Source: Christiangramia sediminis (GTDB lineage: Bacteria > Bacteroidota > Bacteroidia > Flavobacteriales > Flavobacteriaceae). Taken from it: DNA of 64,000 nt. Position numbers and translations under genes: made by a program. The notes beneath the pieces are model-generated. The model did no database searches, was not told the DNA's origin, and saw only the letters and a list, made by a program, of their open reading frames with translations. Shown one piece after another: positions 54,075 through 62,825 of the stretch. Within the stretch, counting starts at the first letter, position 1; each line of letters opens with the position of its first letter. The DNA lies in assembly GCF_020552705.1 (NCBI RefSeq), contig NZ_JAJBZG010000001.1, forward strand, positions 806,001 through 870,000, read 5' to 3'.

Positions 54075-55280
54075 TTAATCAATCCAAAAGTTAGGTTTCA
54101 CATTGGTTCCAAGAACTGTACAATCCATACAAAAAGTGGGGACTACTCGGTAGGGTCCCTCTCCCTCTTCATCTGGAGGAGCTCCATAAGTTTCATCATA
54201 AAACTTCACCTGGTTATTTCTTATAAATTCTATCAGAACCCGATATTCAGGTCTTGTAATTTCACAAAAACGCAATGGATCTGGTTTTTCATTTAGACTG
54301 AAAAAATCTGTGTAATTAAAGAATATTCTTTTCGAACTTACCTTACCAAGATTAAAATTTCCGACTACCTTTTCATTAGAATCTTCTACGGAAGATATAT
54401 TTCCATTTATAAACCCTGGCTGATTCTGGGAAAAAACACTTTCAGATCCTGAAAGTTCTTTAAGAGTTTCATAGTAATCATACGCTTTTTGAGAAATACT
54501 TACTTGACTAACAAGAATGCTATACCTATTTTGAATTGGGAAATCATCAAACTCATAAAATTTAACTAGGTAATCTGAAATTTCATTTTCAGAAAGAGCT
54601 CCTGTGTCTGCCAGTAATATCTCTTTGGATCTTCGGGTATTATAACAAATCTCTTCTTCCTTGGTTTTTGGAACAATTTCTAAAAAATTAGACTGGTTAA
54701 GTATAAGATCTCTACTTTGTGTATAGGGAGAGACAATCTTATAGGTTTCATTATATGAATACTTATAATAACTAACTCCATCCTGGCCAGGATTTGCAGA
54801 GCTGCTATAGATTGCAATTCCATCAATACCTTCATCATTGGTAGTTCTCTCAGCATATAGATCTTCCATTACAGCATTATTCTCTGGAAGCGTTTCTTCT
54901 TCTGAAATATAATTTCTCCCGTTTGAGGTGAGGATCTCTAAATGATATTTTTTACCAGAACTAATATTAAATTCATTTATTGAAGTATATTTTCCAGGTT
55001 GTGTTTCCCGAAACTCATATTCATTCTGATTATCATCTACTACAAGAATTCTCGCATTACTTTCAGGGATAATCGTATCGTTATCTATTCTATATACATT
55101 TGATAAATAGATCTCCTGTGTTTTTACTTCATCGGTGATGGTCGCTTCTACTACAAGTAACTTCTCATAGGTTTCCGACTTAAAATCATATGGTTCTACA
55201 CAGGCATGTAATACCACCAACAATATATAAGTGAAGAGTATTTTAATCTTTTTTTCTTTTAAAGTTTTTATAACAAGCAT
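54075..55280 (-). CDS. DUF4249 lipoprotein, second (downstream) paralogue
   Basis: The 401-residue lipoprotein (lipobox-like LHAC near Cys27) is a DUF4249 protein: VEPYDFKSETYEKLLVVEATITDE, then Ig-like beta segments. It is nearly identical to the neighbouring copy over about the first 185 residues and again in the middle, but differs in a patch near 190-205 and in the last 70 residues. It ends with CMDCTVLGTNVKPNFWID. Upstream of its ATG lie 24 bases matching, with one mismatch, the same region of the other copy, including the end of the TonB receptor gene. DUF4249 proteins usually accompany TonB receptors; role unknown. Confidence 0.88.
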   Translation of the reverse strand: MLVIKTLKEKKIKILFTYILLVVLHACVEPYDFKSETYEKLLVVEATITDEVKTQEIYLSNVYRIDNDTIIPESNARILVVDDNQNEYEFRETQPGKYTSINEFNISSGKKYHLEILTSNGRNYISEEETLPENNAVMEDLYAERTTNDEGIDGIAIYSSSANPGQDGVSYYKYSYNETYKIVSPYTQSRDLILNQSNFLEIVPKTKEEEICYNTRRSKEILLADTGALSENEISDYLVKFYEFDDFPIQNRYSILVSQVSISQKAYDYYETLKELSGSESVFSQNQPGFINGNISSVEDSNEKVVGNFNLGKVSSKRIFFNYTDFFSLNEKPDPLRFCEITRPEYRVLIEFIRNNQVKFYDETYGAPPDEEGEGPYRVVPTFCMDCTVLGTNVKPNFWID

Positions 55281-55348
55281 CTTTAAAAATTAAAATTAAA
55301 AGAGTTATTTATTATGCTTAGAAAAAATATCTTATACATAATCTAGTA

Positions 55349-56557
55349 TCAATCGACCCAGAATTCGGGTTTTACGTTGGTCCCAAGCACTGTACAATCC
55401 ATACATATAGTTCTTACCAATCTATAAGGACCTGCTCCTTCTTCATTAGGAGGAATCCCATCTGCTTCTCCATAAAATTTCATCTGATTAGTACTTATGA
55501 ATGCAACGATATCTAAAAATCTTTCAGGCCTGGTTACTTCACAGGATCGTCCTGCATTAGGATTATCACTAAAATTGAAAAAATCTTTGAAATTAAAGAA
55601 TATACGTTTAGAGCTCGCTTTTCCTAAATTAAAATTCCCTATCACTTTCTCATTTGAATCTTCTACAGAAGATATGTTCCCATTTATAAAACCGGGTTGA
55701 TTTTGAGAAAAAATGCTTTCAGAACCAGACAATTCTTTTAAGGTTTCATAGTACTCATAGGTTTCCTGAGAAACACTTATTTGATTTACCAGAATACTAT
55801 ACCTATTTTGAATTGGGAAATCATCGAACTTGTAAAATTTAACTAGGTAATCTGAAATTTCATTTTCAGAAAGAGCTCCTGTGTCTGCCAGTAATATCTC
55901 TTTGGATCTTCGGGTATTATAACAAATCTCTTCTTCCTTGGTTTTTGGAACAATTTGAAGAGCTCCAGAATTAGTTACAATAAGATTTCTATTAGAGGTA
56001 TATGGAGAGACAATCTTATAGGTTTCTTTATATGAATATTTATAATAACTAACTCCATCCTGGCCAGGATTTGCAGAGCTGTTATAGATTGCAATTCCTT
56101 CAATACCTTCATCATTGGTCGTTCTTTCAGCATATAGATTTTCCATTACAGCATTATTCTCTGGAAGCGTTTCTTCTTCTGAAATATAATTTCTACCGTT
56201 TGAGGTGAGGATCTCTAAATGATATTTTTTACCAGAACTAATATTAAATTCATTTATTGAAGTATATTTTCCGGGTTGTGTTTCCCGAAACTCATATTCA
56301 TTTTGATTATCATCTACTACAAGTACTCTCGCATTACTTTCCGGGATAATCGTATCGTTATCTATTCTATATACATTTGATAAATAGATCTCCTGTGTTT
56401 TTTCTTCATCGGTGATTGTCGCCTCTACTACAAGTAGCCTCTCATAAGTTTCCGACTTAAAATTATACGGTTCTACACACGCATGTAACACCACGACTAA
56501 TATGCATGTGAAGAGTATTTTAATCTTTTTTTCTTTTAAAGTTTTTATAACAAGCAT
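55349..56557 (-). CDS. DUF4249 lipoprotein, first (upstream) paralogue
   Basis: The 402-residue lipoprotein (LHAC lipobox) is the copy directly after the TonB receptor gene, with two bases between stop and start. It shares the near-identical N-terminal half with the downstream copy and the C-terminal CMDCTVLGTNVKPEFWVD motif with two cysteines. It diverges near 190-205 (SNRNLIVTNSGALQ) and 335-385. It is likely attached to the outer membrane and may cap or assist the receptor, in the way SusD assists SusC; that is an analogy only. Confidence 0.9.
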   Translation of the reverse strand: MLVIKTLKEKKIKILFTCILVVVLHACVEPYNFKSETYERLLVVEATITDEEKTQEIYLSNVYRIDNDTIIPESNARVLVVDDNQNEYEFRETQPGKYTSINEFNISSGKKYHLEILTSNGRNYISEEETLPENNAVMENLYAERTTNDEGIEGIAIYNSSANPGQDGVSYYKYSYKETYKIVSPYTSNRNLIVTNSGALQIVPKTKEEEICYNTRRSKEILLADTGALSENEISDYLVKFYKFDDFPIQNRYSILVNQISVSQETYEYYETLKELSGSESIFSQNQPGFINGNISSVEDSNEKVIGNFNLGKASSKRIFFNFKDFFNFSDNPNAGRSCEVTRPERFLDIVAFISTNQMKFYGEADGIPPNEEGAGPYRLVRTICMDCTVLGTNVKPEFWVD

Positions 56558-56559
56558 CT

Positions 56560-59337
56560 TTAAAATTTAAAATTAAAAGAGACCGTTGGAACCGGAACAG
56601 AAAAAATTGAACTCTGCCTTCCTTCTATATTACCTTCATCATTTACAAAGAATACTGAGTATGGATTGTTTCTACCCAATACGTTATATACCGATATATT
56701 CCAGAAAGTATGTGCCAGTTTCTTTAGTTTGTGACTCCCTTCAATATTTAAACTGAGATCCAGACGGTAGTAGTCAGGTATTCTAAACTGATTCCGGTCA
56801 CTATAGACTACATACTCCCCTCCTTCGTAATTATATTGCCCAATAGGAAAAGTAACAGGCCTGCCTGTTTGATAAACGAAATTTGCAGAAATGCTATAGC
56901 GCTGTGTGATCTTATAATTTGTAACCGCGCTAAAATCATGAGGCTTGTCAAAATTGGAAGGAAAAAATTCTCCGTTATTAACAGTCTCCTCATTAAAGGC
57001 GCCATCTAATTTTAATAAAGATCTTGAATAGGTATAGGCAAGCCATCCGTTAAGACGACCGGAGTTCTTCTTTAACAAGAGCTCTACACCATACGATTTT
57101 CCTTCTCCTTGAATAACTTCTGTCTCAAAATTTTCATTTAAGAAAAGATCTGCGCCTACTTTAAAATCGAGGATATTATCAGATGTTTTATAAAAACCTT
57201 CAATACTCGTTTCAAATATATTATTATCGAAATTCTTAAAAAGACCAAGTGAATACTGCTGTGCTCTTTGCGGATCGATATTAAATCCAGATAACCTGTA
57301 AGTGTCGGTTGGTGAAACTGTCGTGTTATTAGTTAACGTATGTATATATTGAATGGTATTGTTATAGCTCGCCTTTACAGAAAGATCTGCGGCAAAACTA
57401 TATCTTGCCGAAGCTCTTACTTCTGGTCCTCCATAGGTCTTAATTACTTCATTTTTACCATAATCTACTATATCGATAACAGTAGCATCGGTTTTGGGAA
57501 CTCCTTCTTCATAAATACGAACCTCTTTTGATCCTAATGCTGTAAAGCTGGAATATCTCAAACCTACGCTTAAAAGTAATGCGTCACTAATCTCAAAATC
57601 GTCTGAGATGAAAATTGCAGCTTCCACTCCTCTTTCTTGAGCAAGTTCTAAAGCTTGTATTTGAGAGCTGGAACCTACTGGCTTAATTTCTCCCGGATCA
57701 ATTCGATAAAATTTTCCTGAGACCCCATAATTGAATTGATGTTTGTTGCTATGAATATAATCCATATCAAGTTTTAATTCAGTCTCATTTAAATGATAAC
57801 CAGATTCAAAATTGTCGCCAAAATTACTTTCATAATCTATATTAAACTGGTAATCACTATTAGTTAAATAAAGGCTTCCTCTATTCTTATCATTAAACCT
57901 ATGGTTGTAATTTAATGTAAGTGCCCTGTTTTGATAACTATATATAGAATCTGAAGTGATACTAAATTTATCGTTACTTATATAACCGGTAGCTTTAATA
58001 TTATTATTCTTATCGATTTTATGGTTATACTTAGCAATTACATCGTAAAAGAAAGCAGTACTGTTATTCAAAGATTCTTCATCCAGATTTTTTAGTATCC
58101 AGTCTGAATAAGTACTTCTTCCTCCCAGTATTAACCCCGATTTTTCTTTAACAATTGGCACCTGCAGAGCAAGATTACTTGTTACCGGTCCTATAGACGC
58201 TTCTCCCTGAAATTCTTCAGTATTAGCATCTTTGGTAGTTATTTCGAAAACAGAAGACAACCTGCCGCCATATTTTGCAGGAATATTTCCTTTATAAATA
58301 TTTGCTTCCCCTGAAGTAAACGGGTTGATAGCCGAAAATATTCCAAAGAAATGAGCAGGATTATAAATAACTGCGTTATCCAGCAAGATGAGGTTTTGAT
58401 CTGCTCTTCCTCCTCTAACGTTATAACCTGCAGAACCTTCGCCAGCTGTAGAGATCCCAGGTAAGGTAGTTGCTACTTTTAAAATATCTCTTTCTCCCAG
58501 AACTAAAGGGATATTCTTAATATTTTCAATATCTATTTGCTCCTGGCCGGTATTGGCATTATCAACATTCTTGTCGGCATTAGAATTCAAAAGTACTTCC
58601 CCTAACATCTCATAAGAATCTCTTAGAGAAAAATCTAGTTTCCCGTCATTATAGATAATTACTTTCTTTCGAACATTTTCATTCGTCAAAGATTTTGTTT
58701 CTATAAAATTCACTCCTTTCCGGAGGTTAATCTCATAGAAACCATTAATATCTGTGGAAACACCGGTATTTCTCCCCTCTACAATTATTGCAAGATTTGA
58801 AATGGGTTCACCAGTTTCAGTACTTTTTACATACCCAGATAAAGTAAAACCTCTTTTTCTATTAGAAGCGTTTTGTTTTCCAATTCTAACAGTTTCTGTT
58901 TTCTTATTTTCAGAAATATTATTATTAAAAAAAATAGGAGAATCTACCAGTTCAGTCTCTTCATTAACATTGTTTTCATCAGAAGGTTTTACCTGGGGCT
59001 CTCTAAAAAACCTAGCAGGGAGCTCATCATAAATTATACTATTTTGTGTTAGTACAACCCTGTTATCATCAAGGATATAATAATTTAAAATTGTTTCATC
59101 CAACAGGTCGTTTAAAACATCCTGTATGGGAATTTTATCATAAGTAGCGGTAATAGATTTATTGGGAATCCATTCTTCTACAAAGTAAAATTTCACATTT
59201 GCTTTCTCTTCAATTTGAGAAATAGCTGTTAGCAGTGGAGTATTATTAAAGCTAATAGTTATGGTATTCTTAGTATCCTGTCCAAATATTAGTTGTACAC
59301 AAAATAATAAGAAGAAGAGTTTGATATATTTAAACAT
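56560..59337 (-). CDS. TonB-dependent receptor with STN and carboxypeptidase-regulatory domains
   Basis: The 925-residue protein has a signal peptide (ending IFGQ), an STN domain (about 22-115: ITISFNNTPLLTAISQIEEKANVKFYFVEE), a CarboxypepD_reg-like domain (about 163-250: FTLSGYVKSTETGEPISNLAIIVEG), a plug (about 285-375: GERDILKVATTLPG...NVRGGRADQNLILLDNAVIYNP) and a 22-strand-type barrel ending VPTVSFNFKF. STN domains often signal to an anti-sigma factor, but no sigma/anti-sigma pair is adjacent. The ligand is unknown; no SusD homologue is present, DUF4249 proteins taking the adjacent position. Second gene of a tight operon. Confidence 0.93.
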   Translation of the reverse strand: MFKYIKLFFLLFCVQLIFGQDTKNTITISFNNTPLLTAISQIEEKANVKFYFVEEWIPNKSITATYDKIPIQDVLNDLLDETILNYYILDDNRVVLTQNSIIYDELPARFFREPQVKPSDENNVNEETELVDSPIFFNNNISENKKTETVRIGKQNASNRKRGFTLSGYVKSTETGEPISNLAIIVEGRNTGVSTDINGFYEINLRKGVNFIETKSLTNENVRKKVIIYNDGKLDFSLRDSYEMLGEVLLNSNADKNVDNANTGQEQIDIENIKNIPLVLGERDILKVATTLPGISTAGEGSAGYNVRGGRADQNLILLDNAVIYNPAHFFGIFSAINPFTSGEANIYKGNIPAKYGGRLSSVFEITTKDANTEEFQGEASIGPVTSNLALQVPIVKEKSGLILGGRSTYSDWILKNLDEESLNNSTAFFYDVIAKYNHKIDKNNNIKATGYISNDKFSITSDSIYSYQNRALTLNYNHRFNDKNRGSLYLTNSDYQFNIDYESNFGDNFESGYHLNETELKLDMDYIHSNKHQFNYGVSGKFYRIDPGEIKPVGSSSQIQALELAQERGVEAAIFISDDFEISDALLLSVGLRYSSFTALGSKEVRIYEEGVPKTDATVIDIVDYGKNEVIKTYGGPEVRASARYSFAADLSVKASYNNTIQYIHTLTNNTTVSPTDTYRLSGFNIDPQRAQQYSLGLFKNFDNNIFETSIEGFYKTSDNILDFKVGADLFLNENFETEVIQGEGKSYGVELLLKKNSGRLNGWLAYTYSRSLLKLDGAFNEETVNNGEFFPSNFDKPHDFSAVTNYKITQRYSISANFVYQTGRPVTFPIGQYNYEGGEYVVYSDRNQFRIPDYYRLDLSLNIEGSHKLKKLAHTFWNISVYNVLGRNNPYSVFFVNDEGNIEGRQSSIFSVPVPTVSFNFKF

Positions 59338-59340
59338 GAA

Positions 59341-60066
59341 TTATGATGACTTTTCTAATTGGGAAGTAATTTCTTTAAAAAGCTGAATCATAAAATCGTC
59401 AGGCTTAGCTCTTAGAACAGACCTTTGTTCACGATAGAATTTTTTGATTTCAGATTTTTGAGTGGGGAAAATAGAATTTATCTCTTTTTTTGAGTCGGCA
59501 GAAAAAAACTCTCCTTCATATTTAAAAATAAACTCGGAATCTGTAGGCTCAAATTCGTAAAAAACGTAGTTACGCTCCATTTTTCGTTGGACTTTTTTTC
59601 TATGTTTTTTAAATAAGGTTAATGAAGAAGTTTCTAATATATTCTCATAAAAACCTTCAAAATCTTTCTCTGTTTCAATCCCAATATTTTCAAATTTATG
59701 ACCATTCATTTCAAATTTTTGAATACGAGAAGTAATAAGTTGAAAAGTTGAGAATTTATTTGAAACAGGAATTTTCGCTAGTACTAAATCATCATATACA
59801 TTAAATTTTAGCAGAACACTTGGATAATAGTTGTTCTCATAAACTATTGAAGAAACATTAAAATCCTGATAAGTATATAAAAATTTATTTTTTTCATTAA
59901 TGGTAACTTCTTGATCTAAGTTTTGAATTCCATTAAAGAGCATTGTATTTTCCAAACCAATCTTGTGATCCAGCAATAAATAAGCTGCATCGTTTTGAGC
60001 CAATAAACTTCCAGAAAAAACAAAAAATAAAGATAAGAGCAGATAATTAGTATTATTCAATATCAT
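59341..60066 (-). CDS. Exported protein of unknown function, first gene of the TonB/DUF4249 operon
   Basis: The 241-residue protein has a signal peptide (MILNNTNYLLLSLFFVFSGSLLAQ) and a Lys/Glu-rich body without recognised motifs. It has a segment KHRKKVQRKMERNYVFYEFEP and a helical C-terminus (DDFMIQLFKEITSQLEKSS). Its stop is three bases from the TonB receptor start, so it belongs to the operon and probably its function. I do not recognise the family. Confidence 0.75.
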   Translation of the reverse strand: MILNNTNYLLLSLFFVFSGSLLAQNDAAYLLLDHKIGLENTMLFNGIQNLDQEVTINEKNKFLYTYQDFNVSSIVYENNYYPSVLLKFNVYDDLVLAKIPVSNKFSTFQLITSRIQKFEMNGHKFENIGIETEKDFEGFYENILETSSLTLFKKHRKKVQRKMERNYVFYEFEPTDSEFIFKYEGEFFSADSKKEINSIFPTQKSEIKKFYREQRSVLRAKPDDFMIQLFKEITSQLEKSS

Positions 60067-60113
60067 TTAAAAGGTAAAAATGTTAATAAAATGAGATCAC
60101 TCTCTGCAATTTT

Positions 60114-60135
60114 GACCTTATAATATTATTAGGTC
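60114..60135. promoter_or_regulatory. 22-base palindrome upstream of the TonB/DUF4249 operon
   Basis: GACCTTATAATATTATTAGGTC is self-complementary except for one base pair. It lies 48 bases upstream of the first operon gene (minus strand) and 165 bases from the SRPBCC gene. It could be an operator for the minus-strand operon; no matching regulator is known. Confidence 0.45.
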
Positions 60136-60232
60136 AGGACGAATCTAAAATTTATGAGGGTCTAAAAAAAATAAATCTCCTTTTTAACATAACGTCCCGG
60201 GATAAAAAGTGAAAGTTACTTTTCATATTTAA

Positions 60233-60270
60233 ATTTTGTTTAACTATTATATTTTTATTTTAAACAAAAT
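60233..60270. promoter_or_regulatory. 11-base inverted repeat upstream of the SRPBCC-SDR-photolyase operon
   Basis: ATTTTGTTTAA (60233-60243) and TTAAACAAAAT (60260-60270) are perfect inverted repeats with a 16-base AT-rich spacer, ending 30 bases before the ATG. The spacing suits a dimeric regulator near the promoter, for example of the MerR/LitR type that often controls photolyase genes; this link is inference. Confidence 0.5.
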
Positions 60271-60300
60271 GAAGTGTAATTTTACTGGAAACAAATTAAA

Positions 60301-60810
60301 ATGAAGCTTTATACACTGCGTAGTGTTCAAAAATTGCCCATCAGTCCACAGAAAGCCTGGGATTTCTTATCAGATCCTCGAAATTTAAAAACAATTACTC
60401 CAGATTATATGGGTTTCGAAATTCTTTCGGGTGGTGACCGTCCCATGTTTCCGGGACAAATTATTCAATATATCGTAACTCCTGTTGCAGGAATAAAAAC
60501 TAAATGGGTCACCGAGATCACTCATGTAAAAGATGGAGAATATTTTGTAGATGAACAAAGGTTCGGACCTTACTCTTTATGGCATCACAAACATTTTATA
60601 AAATCTATCCCAGGAGGGGTAGAAATGGAAGATATCATTGATTACAAATTACCTTTCGGAATTTTAGGGCAACTCGCACACCCAATATTGGTGAAATCCA
60701 AGCTTAAGGAAATTTTTGATTATCGCAAACACAAATTAATAGAAATGTTTGGTGAGTATAACGAAGATTCCCATTCTACTGAGACTCTAAAACAAGACAT
60801 CTTAAATTAA
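60301..60810 (+). CDS. SRPBCC (START-like) family protein
   Basis: The 169-residue protein has the SRPBCC/polyketide-cyclase-like fold signature: YTLRSVQKLPISPQKAWDFLSDPRNLKTITPDYMGF at the start and EMEDIIDYKLPFGILGQLAHPILVKSKLKEIFDYRKHKLIEMFG at the end. Members bind hydrophobic ligands. It begins an operon with an SDR protein and a photolyase, a combination seen in many bacteria with light-induced gene clusters. The ligand and role are unknown. Confidence 0.88.
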   Translation: MKLYTLRSVQKLPISPQKAWDFLSDPRNLKTITPDYMGFEILSGGDRPMFPGQIIQYIVTPVAGIKTKWVTEITHVKDGEYFVDEQRFGPYSLWHHKHFIKSIPGGVEMEDIIDYKLPFGILGQLAHPILVKSKLKEIFDYRKHKLIEMFGEYNEDSHSTETLKQDILN

Positions 60811-60812
60811 AT

Positions 60813-61514
60813 ATGATGAAGAAAAATATATTATTAATAGGCGGTTCTACCGGAATAGGATATCAAATCGCTGAACTTTTAAATGAGAATAACAATATAA
60901 TCGTTGCTTCCAGAAATAAATCTGAATTAGATACCGATAAAGTAACCCATCTTGAATTTGATGTACTAAAGGATGATATTTCAGAACTTGATTTGCCCGA
61001 TACTATAGATGGATTGGTATATTGCCCAGGAAGTATAGATCTTAAACCTTTTAAAATGATCAAGCCTGAAAGTTTTGAAAAGGAAATGAATCTTAATTTC
61101 TTCGGACTGGTGAGATGTGTAAAAGGAGTTCTTGATAAACTTAAAAATTCAGATCAGGCAAGTCTGGTATTTTTCAGTACCGTTGCGGTAAAAGTAGGTA
61201 TGCCATTCCATACGAATGTAGCAGCCGCAAAAGGAGCCATTGAAGGTTTTGCCAAATCCCTGGCAGCAGAATATGCTCCAAATTTCAGGGTAAATGTCAT
61301 CGCTCCATCCTTGACCGATACTCCGCTGGCTGAAAAATTACTTTCCAATGACGATAAAAGGAAAAAAATGGATCAGCGACATCCTTTAAAAAGAGTTGGA
61401 GAACCTAAAGACATTGCCAATCTCGCAGCTTTTTTATTAAGTGAGAACAGTTCGTGGATCACGGGACAAATATTAGGAGTAGATGGAGGCCTCTCTACTA
61501 TAAACAGCAATTAA
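60813..61514 (+). CDS. SDR-family protein lacking the catalytic tyrosine
   Basis: The 233-residue protein has the SDR nucleotide-binding motif LLIGGSTGIGYQIAELL and the active-site serine region LVFFSTVAVKVG. The YxxxK motif reads NVAAAKGAIEGFAKSL, with Val where the catalytic Tyr should be; the lysine is kept. The C-terminal ITGQILGVDGG is typical. It may bind NAD(P) without ordinary dehydrogenase activity. It starts two bases after the SRPBCC gene and its stop overlaps the photolyase ATG by one base. Confidence 0.88.
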   Translation: MMKKNILLIGGSTGIGYQIAELLNENNNIIVASRNKSELDTDKVTHLEFDVLKDDISELDLPDTIDGLVYCPGSIDLKPFKMIKPESFEKEMNLNFFGLVRCVKGVLDKLKNSDQASLVFFSTVAVKVGMPFHTNVAAAKGAIEGFAKSLAAEYAPNFRVNVIAPSLTDTPLAEKLLSNDDKRKKMDQRHPLKRVGEPKDIANLAAFLLSENSSWITGQILGVDGGLSTINSN

Positions 61515-62821
61515 TGAGTAAAGAAGTTAATATTTTTTGGTTTAGAAGAGATCTTAGGCTTGACGATAATGCGGGTTTAAAAGCAGCTCTACAAGATGAC
61601 CTGCCGGTACTACCTATATTTATTTTTGATTCTGAAATTCTTGAAAAGTTACCTGAAGATGATGCCCGGGTTAGCTTCATTTTCGACGAGCTACAAAAAA
61701 TGCGAAATGAACTCCAGGAAAATCAGGAAAGTTCAATCGCGATGCTTCAGGGAACTCCGGAAAATGTTTTCAAGGAATTGATAGCAGATTATGAAATAAA
61801 GAAAGTCTTTACCAACAGGGATTACGAACCTTATGCCAGGGAAAGAGATAAAAAAATATCCCGGCTCTTATCTAATAATGAAATTGAATTTCTTGATTTT
61901 AAGGATCAGGTGATATTTGAAAAAGACGAGGTGGTTAAAAAAGACGGCGATCCTTATGTAGTTTATACACCCTATAAGAATTTATGGAGAGACAAATTCA
62001 GTAAACTAGATATGGAATTCCATTATACCACAAGGTTTATGGATAATTTCTATAAAAACAGCCGACTTCCCAATTTAAGTTTATCAGACATAGGATTTAA
62101 AAAGTCCTCCCTAAAAGTTCCTGATTATAAAGTTACCCCCGGGTTGATAAAGGACTATAAAGAAAAAAGGGATTATCCGGCGGTGCAAGGAACATCCCGC
62201 CTTGGACCACATCTAAGATTCGGAACGGTGAGTGTGCGGCAGATGATTCGCGATGCAGATAAAGAAAGAAATAAGACATTTCTGGATGAGCTGGTATGGC
62301 GGGAATTTTTCATGCAGATACTTTATCATTTTCCAGATACGGTTACAGAGGCATTCAAGAAAAAATATGACCGAATAAACTGGAGAAACAATAATGAAGA
62401 ATTTGAATTATGGAAAAGTGGTGAAACCGGTTATCCACTTGTAGATGCTGGAATGCGGCAATTAAATGAATCCGGTTTTATGCATAATAGAATTAGAATG
62501 CTGGTGGGTTCATTTCTATGCAAGCATTTATTGATTGACTGGCGTTGGGGAGAAGCTTATTTTGCTGAAAAATTACTGGATTATGAAATGTCTTCCAACG
62601 TTGGAAACTGGCAATGGGTTGCCGGAAGCGGGGTGGATGCAGCTCCTTATTTCAGAATTTTTAACCCTACTACTCAAATTGAAAAATTTGACAAAGATGA
62701 AAAATATATAAAAGAATGGGTGCCGGAATATGGAACTGAAAATTATCCTGAAAAAATGGTAGATCATAAAGAAGCCCGGGAACGGGCACTCCAAACCTAT
62801 AAGGAAGCTGTTAGCAATTAA
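61514..62821 (+). CDS. Class I photolyase/cryptochrome-family protein
   Basis: From ATG 61514 (overlapping the SDR stop by one base) the product is 435 residues: the antenna-binding domain (NIFWFRRDLRLDDNAGL) and the FAD domain with GTSRLGPHLRFGTVSVRQ, NRIRMLVGSFLCKHLLIDWRWGE and SSNVGNWQWVAGSG. The asparagine facing flavin N5 and the tryptophan-chain residues in LLIDWRWGE and NWQW appear kept, favouring a working CPD photolyase over a signalling cryptochrome. It repairs UV-induced pyrimidine dimers with blue light. It is the third gene of the SRPBCC-SDR-photolyase operon. The earlier ATG at 61454 falls inside the SDR gene. Confidence 0.93.
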   Translation: MSKEVNIFWFRRDLRLDDNAGLKAALQDDLPVLPIFIFDSEILEKLPEDDARVSFIFDELQKMRNELQENQESSIAMLQGTPENVFKELIADYEIKKVFTNRDYEPYARERDKKISRLLSNNEIEFLDFKDQVIFEKDEVVKKDGDPYVVYTPYKNLWRDKFSKLDMEFHYTTRFMDNFYKNSRLPNLSLSDIGFKKSSLKVPDYKVTPGLIKDYKEKRDYPAVQGTSRLGPHLRFGTVSVRQMIRDADKERNKTFLDELVWREFFMQILYHFPDTVTEAFKKKYDRINWRNNNEEFELWKSGETGYPLVDAGMRQLNESGFMHNRIRMLVGSFLCKHLLIDWRWGEAYFAEKLLDYEMSSNVGNWQWVAGSGVDAAPYFRIFNPTTQIEKFDKDEKYIKEWVPEYGTENYPEKMVDHKEARERALQTYKEAVSN

Positions 62822-62825
62822 ATAA

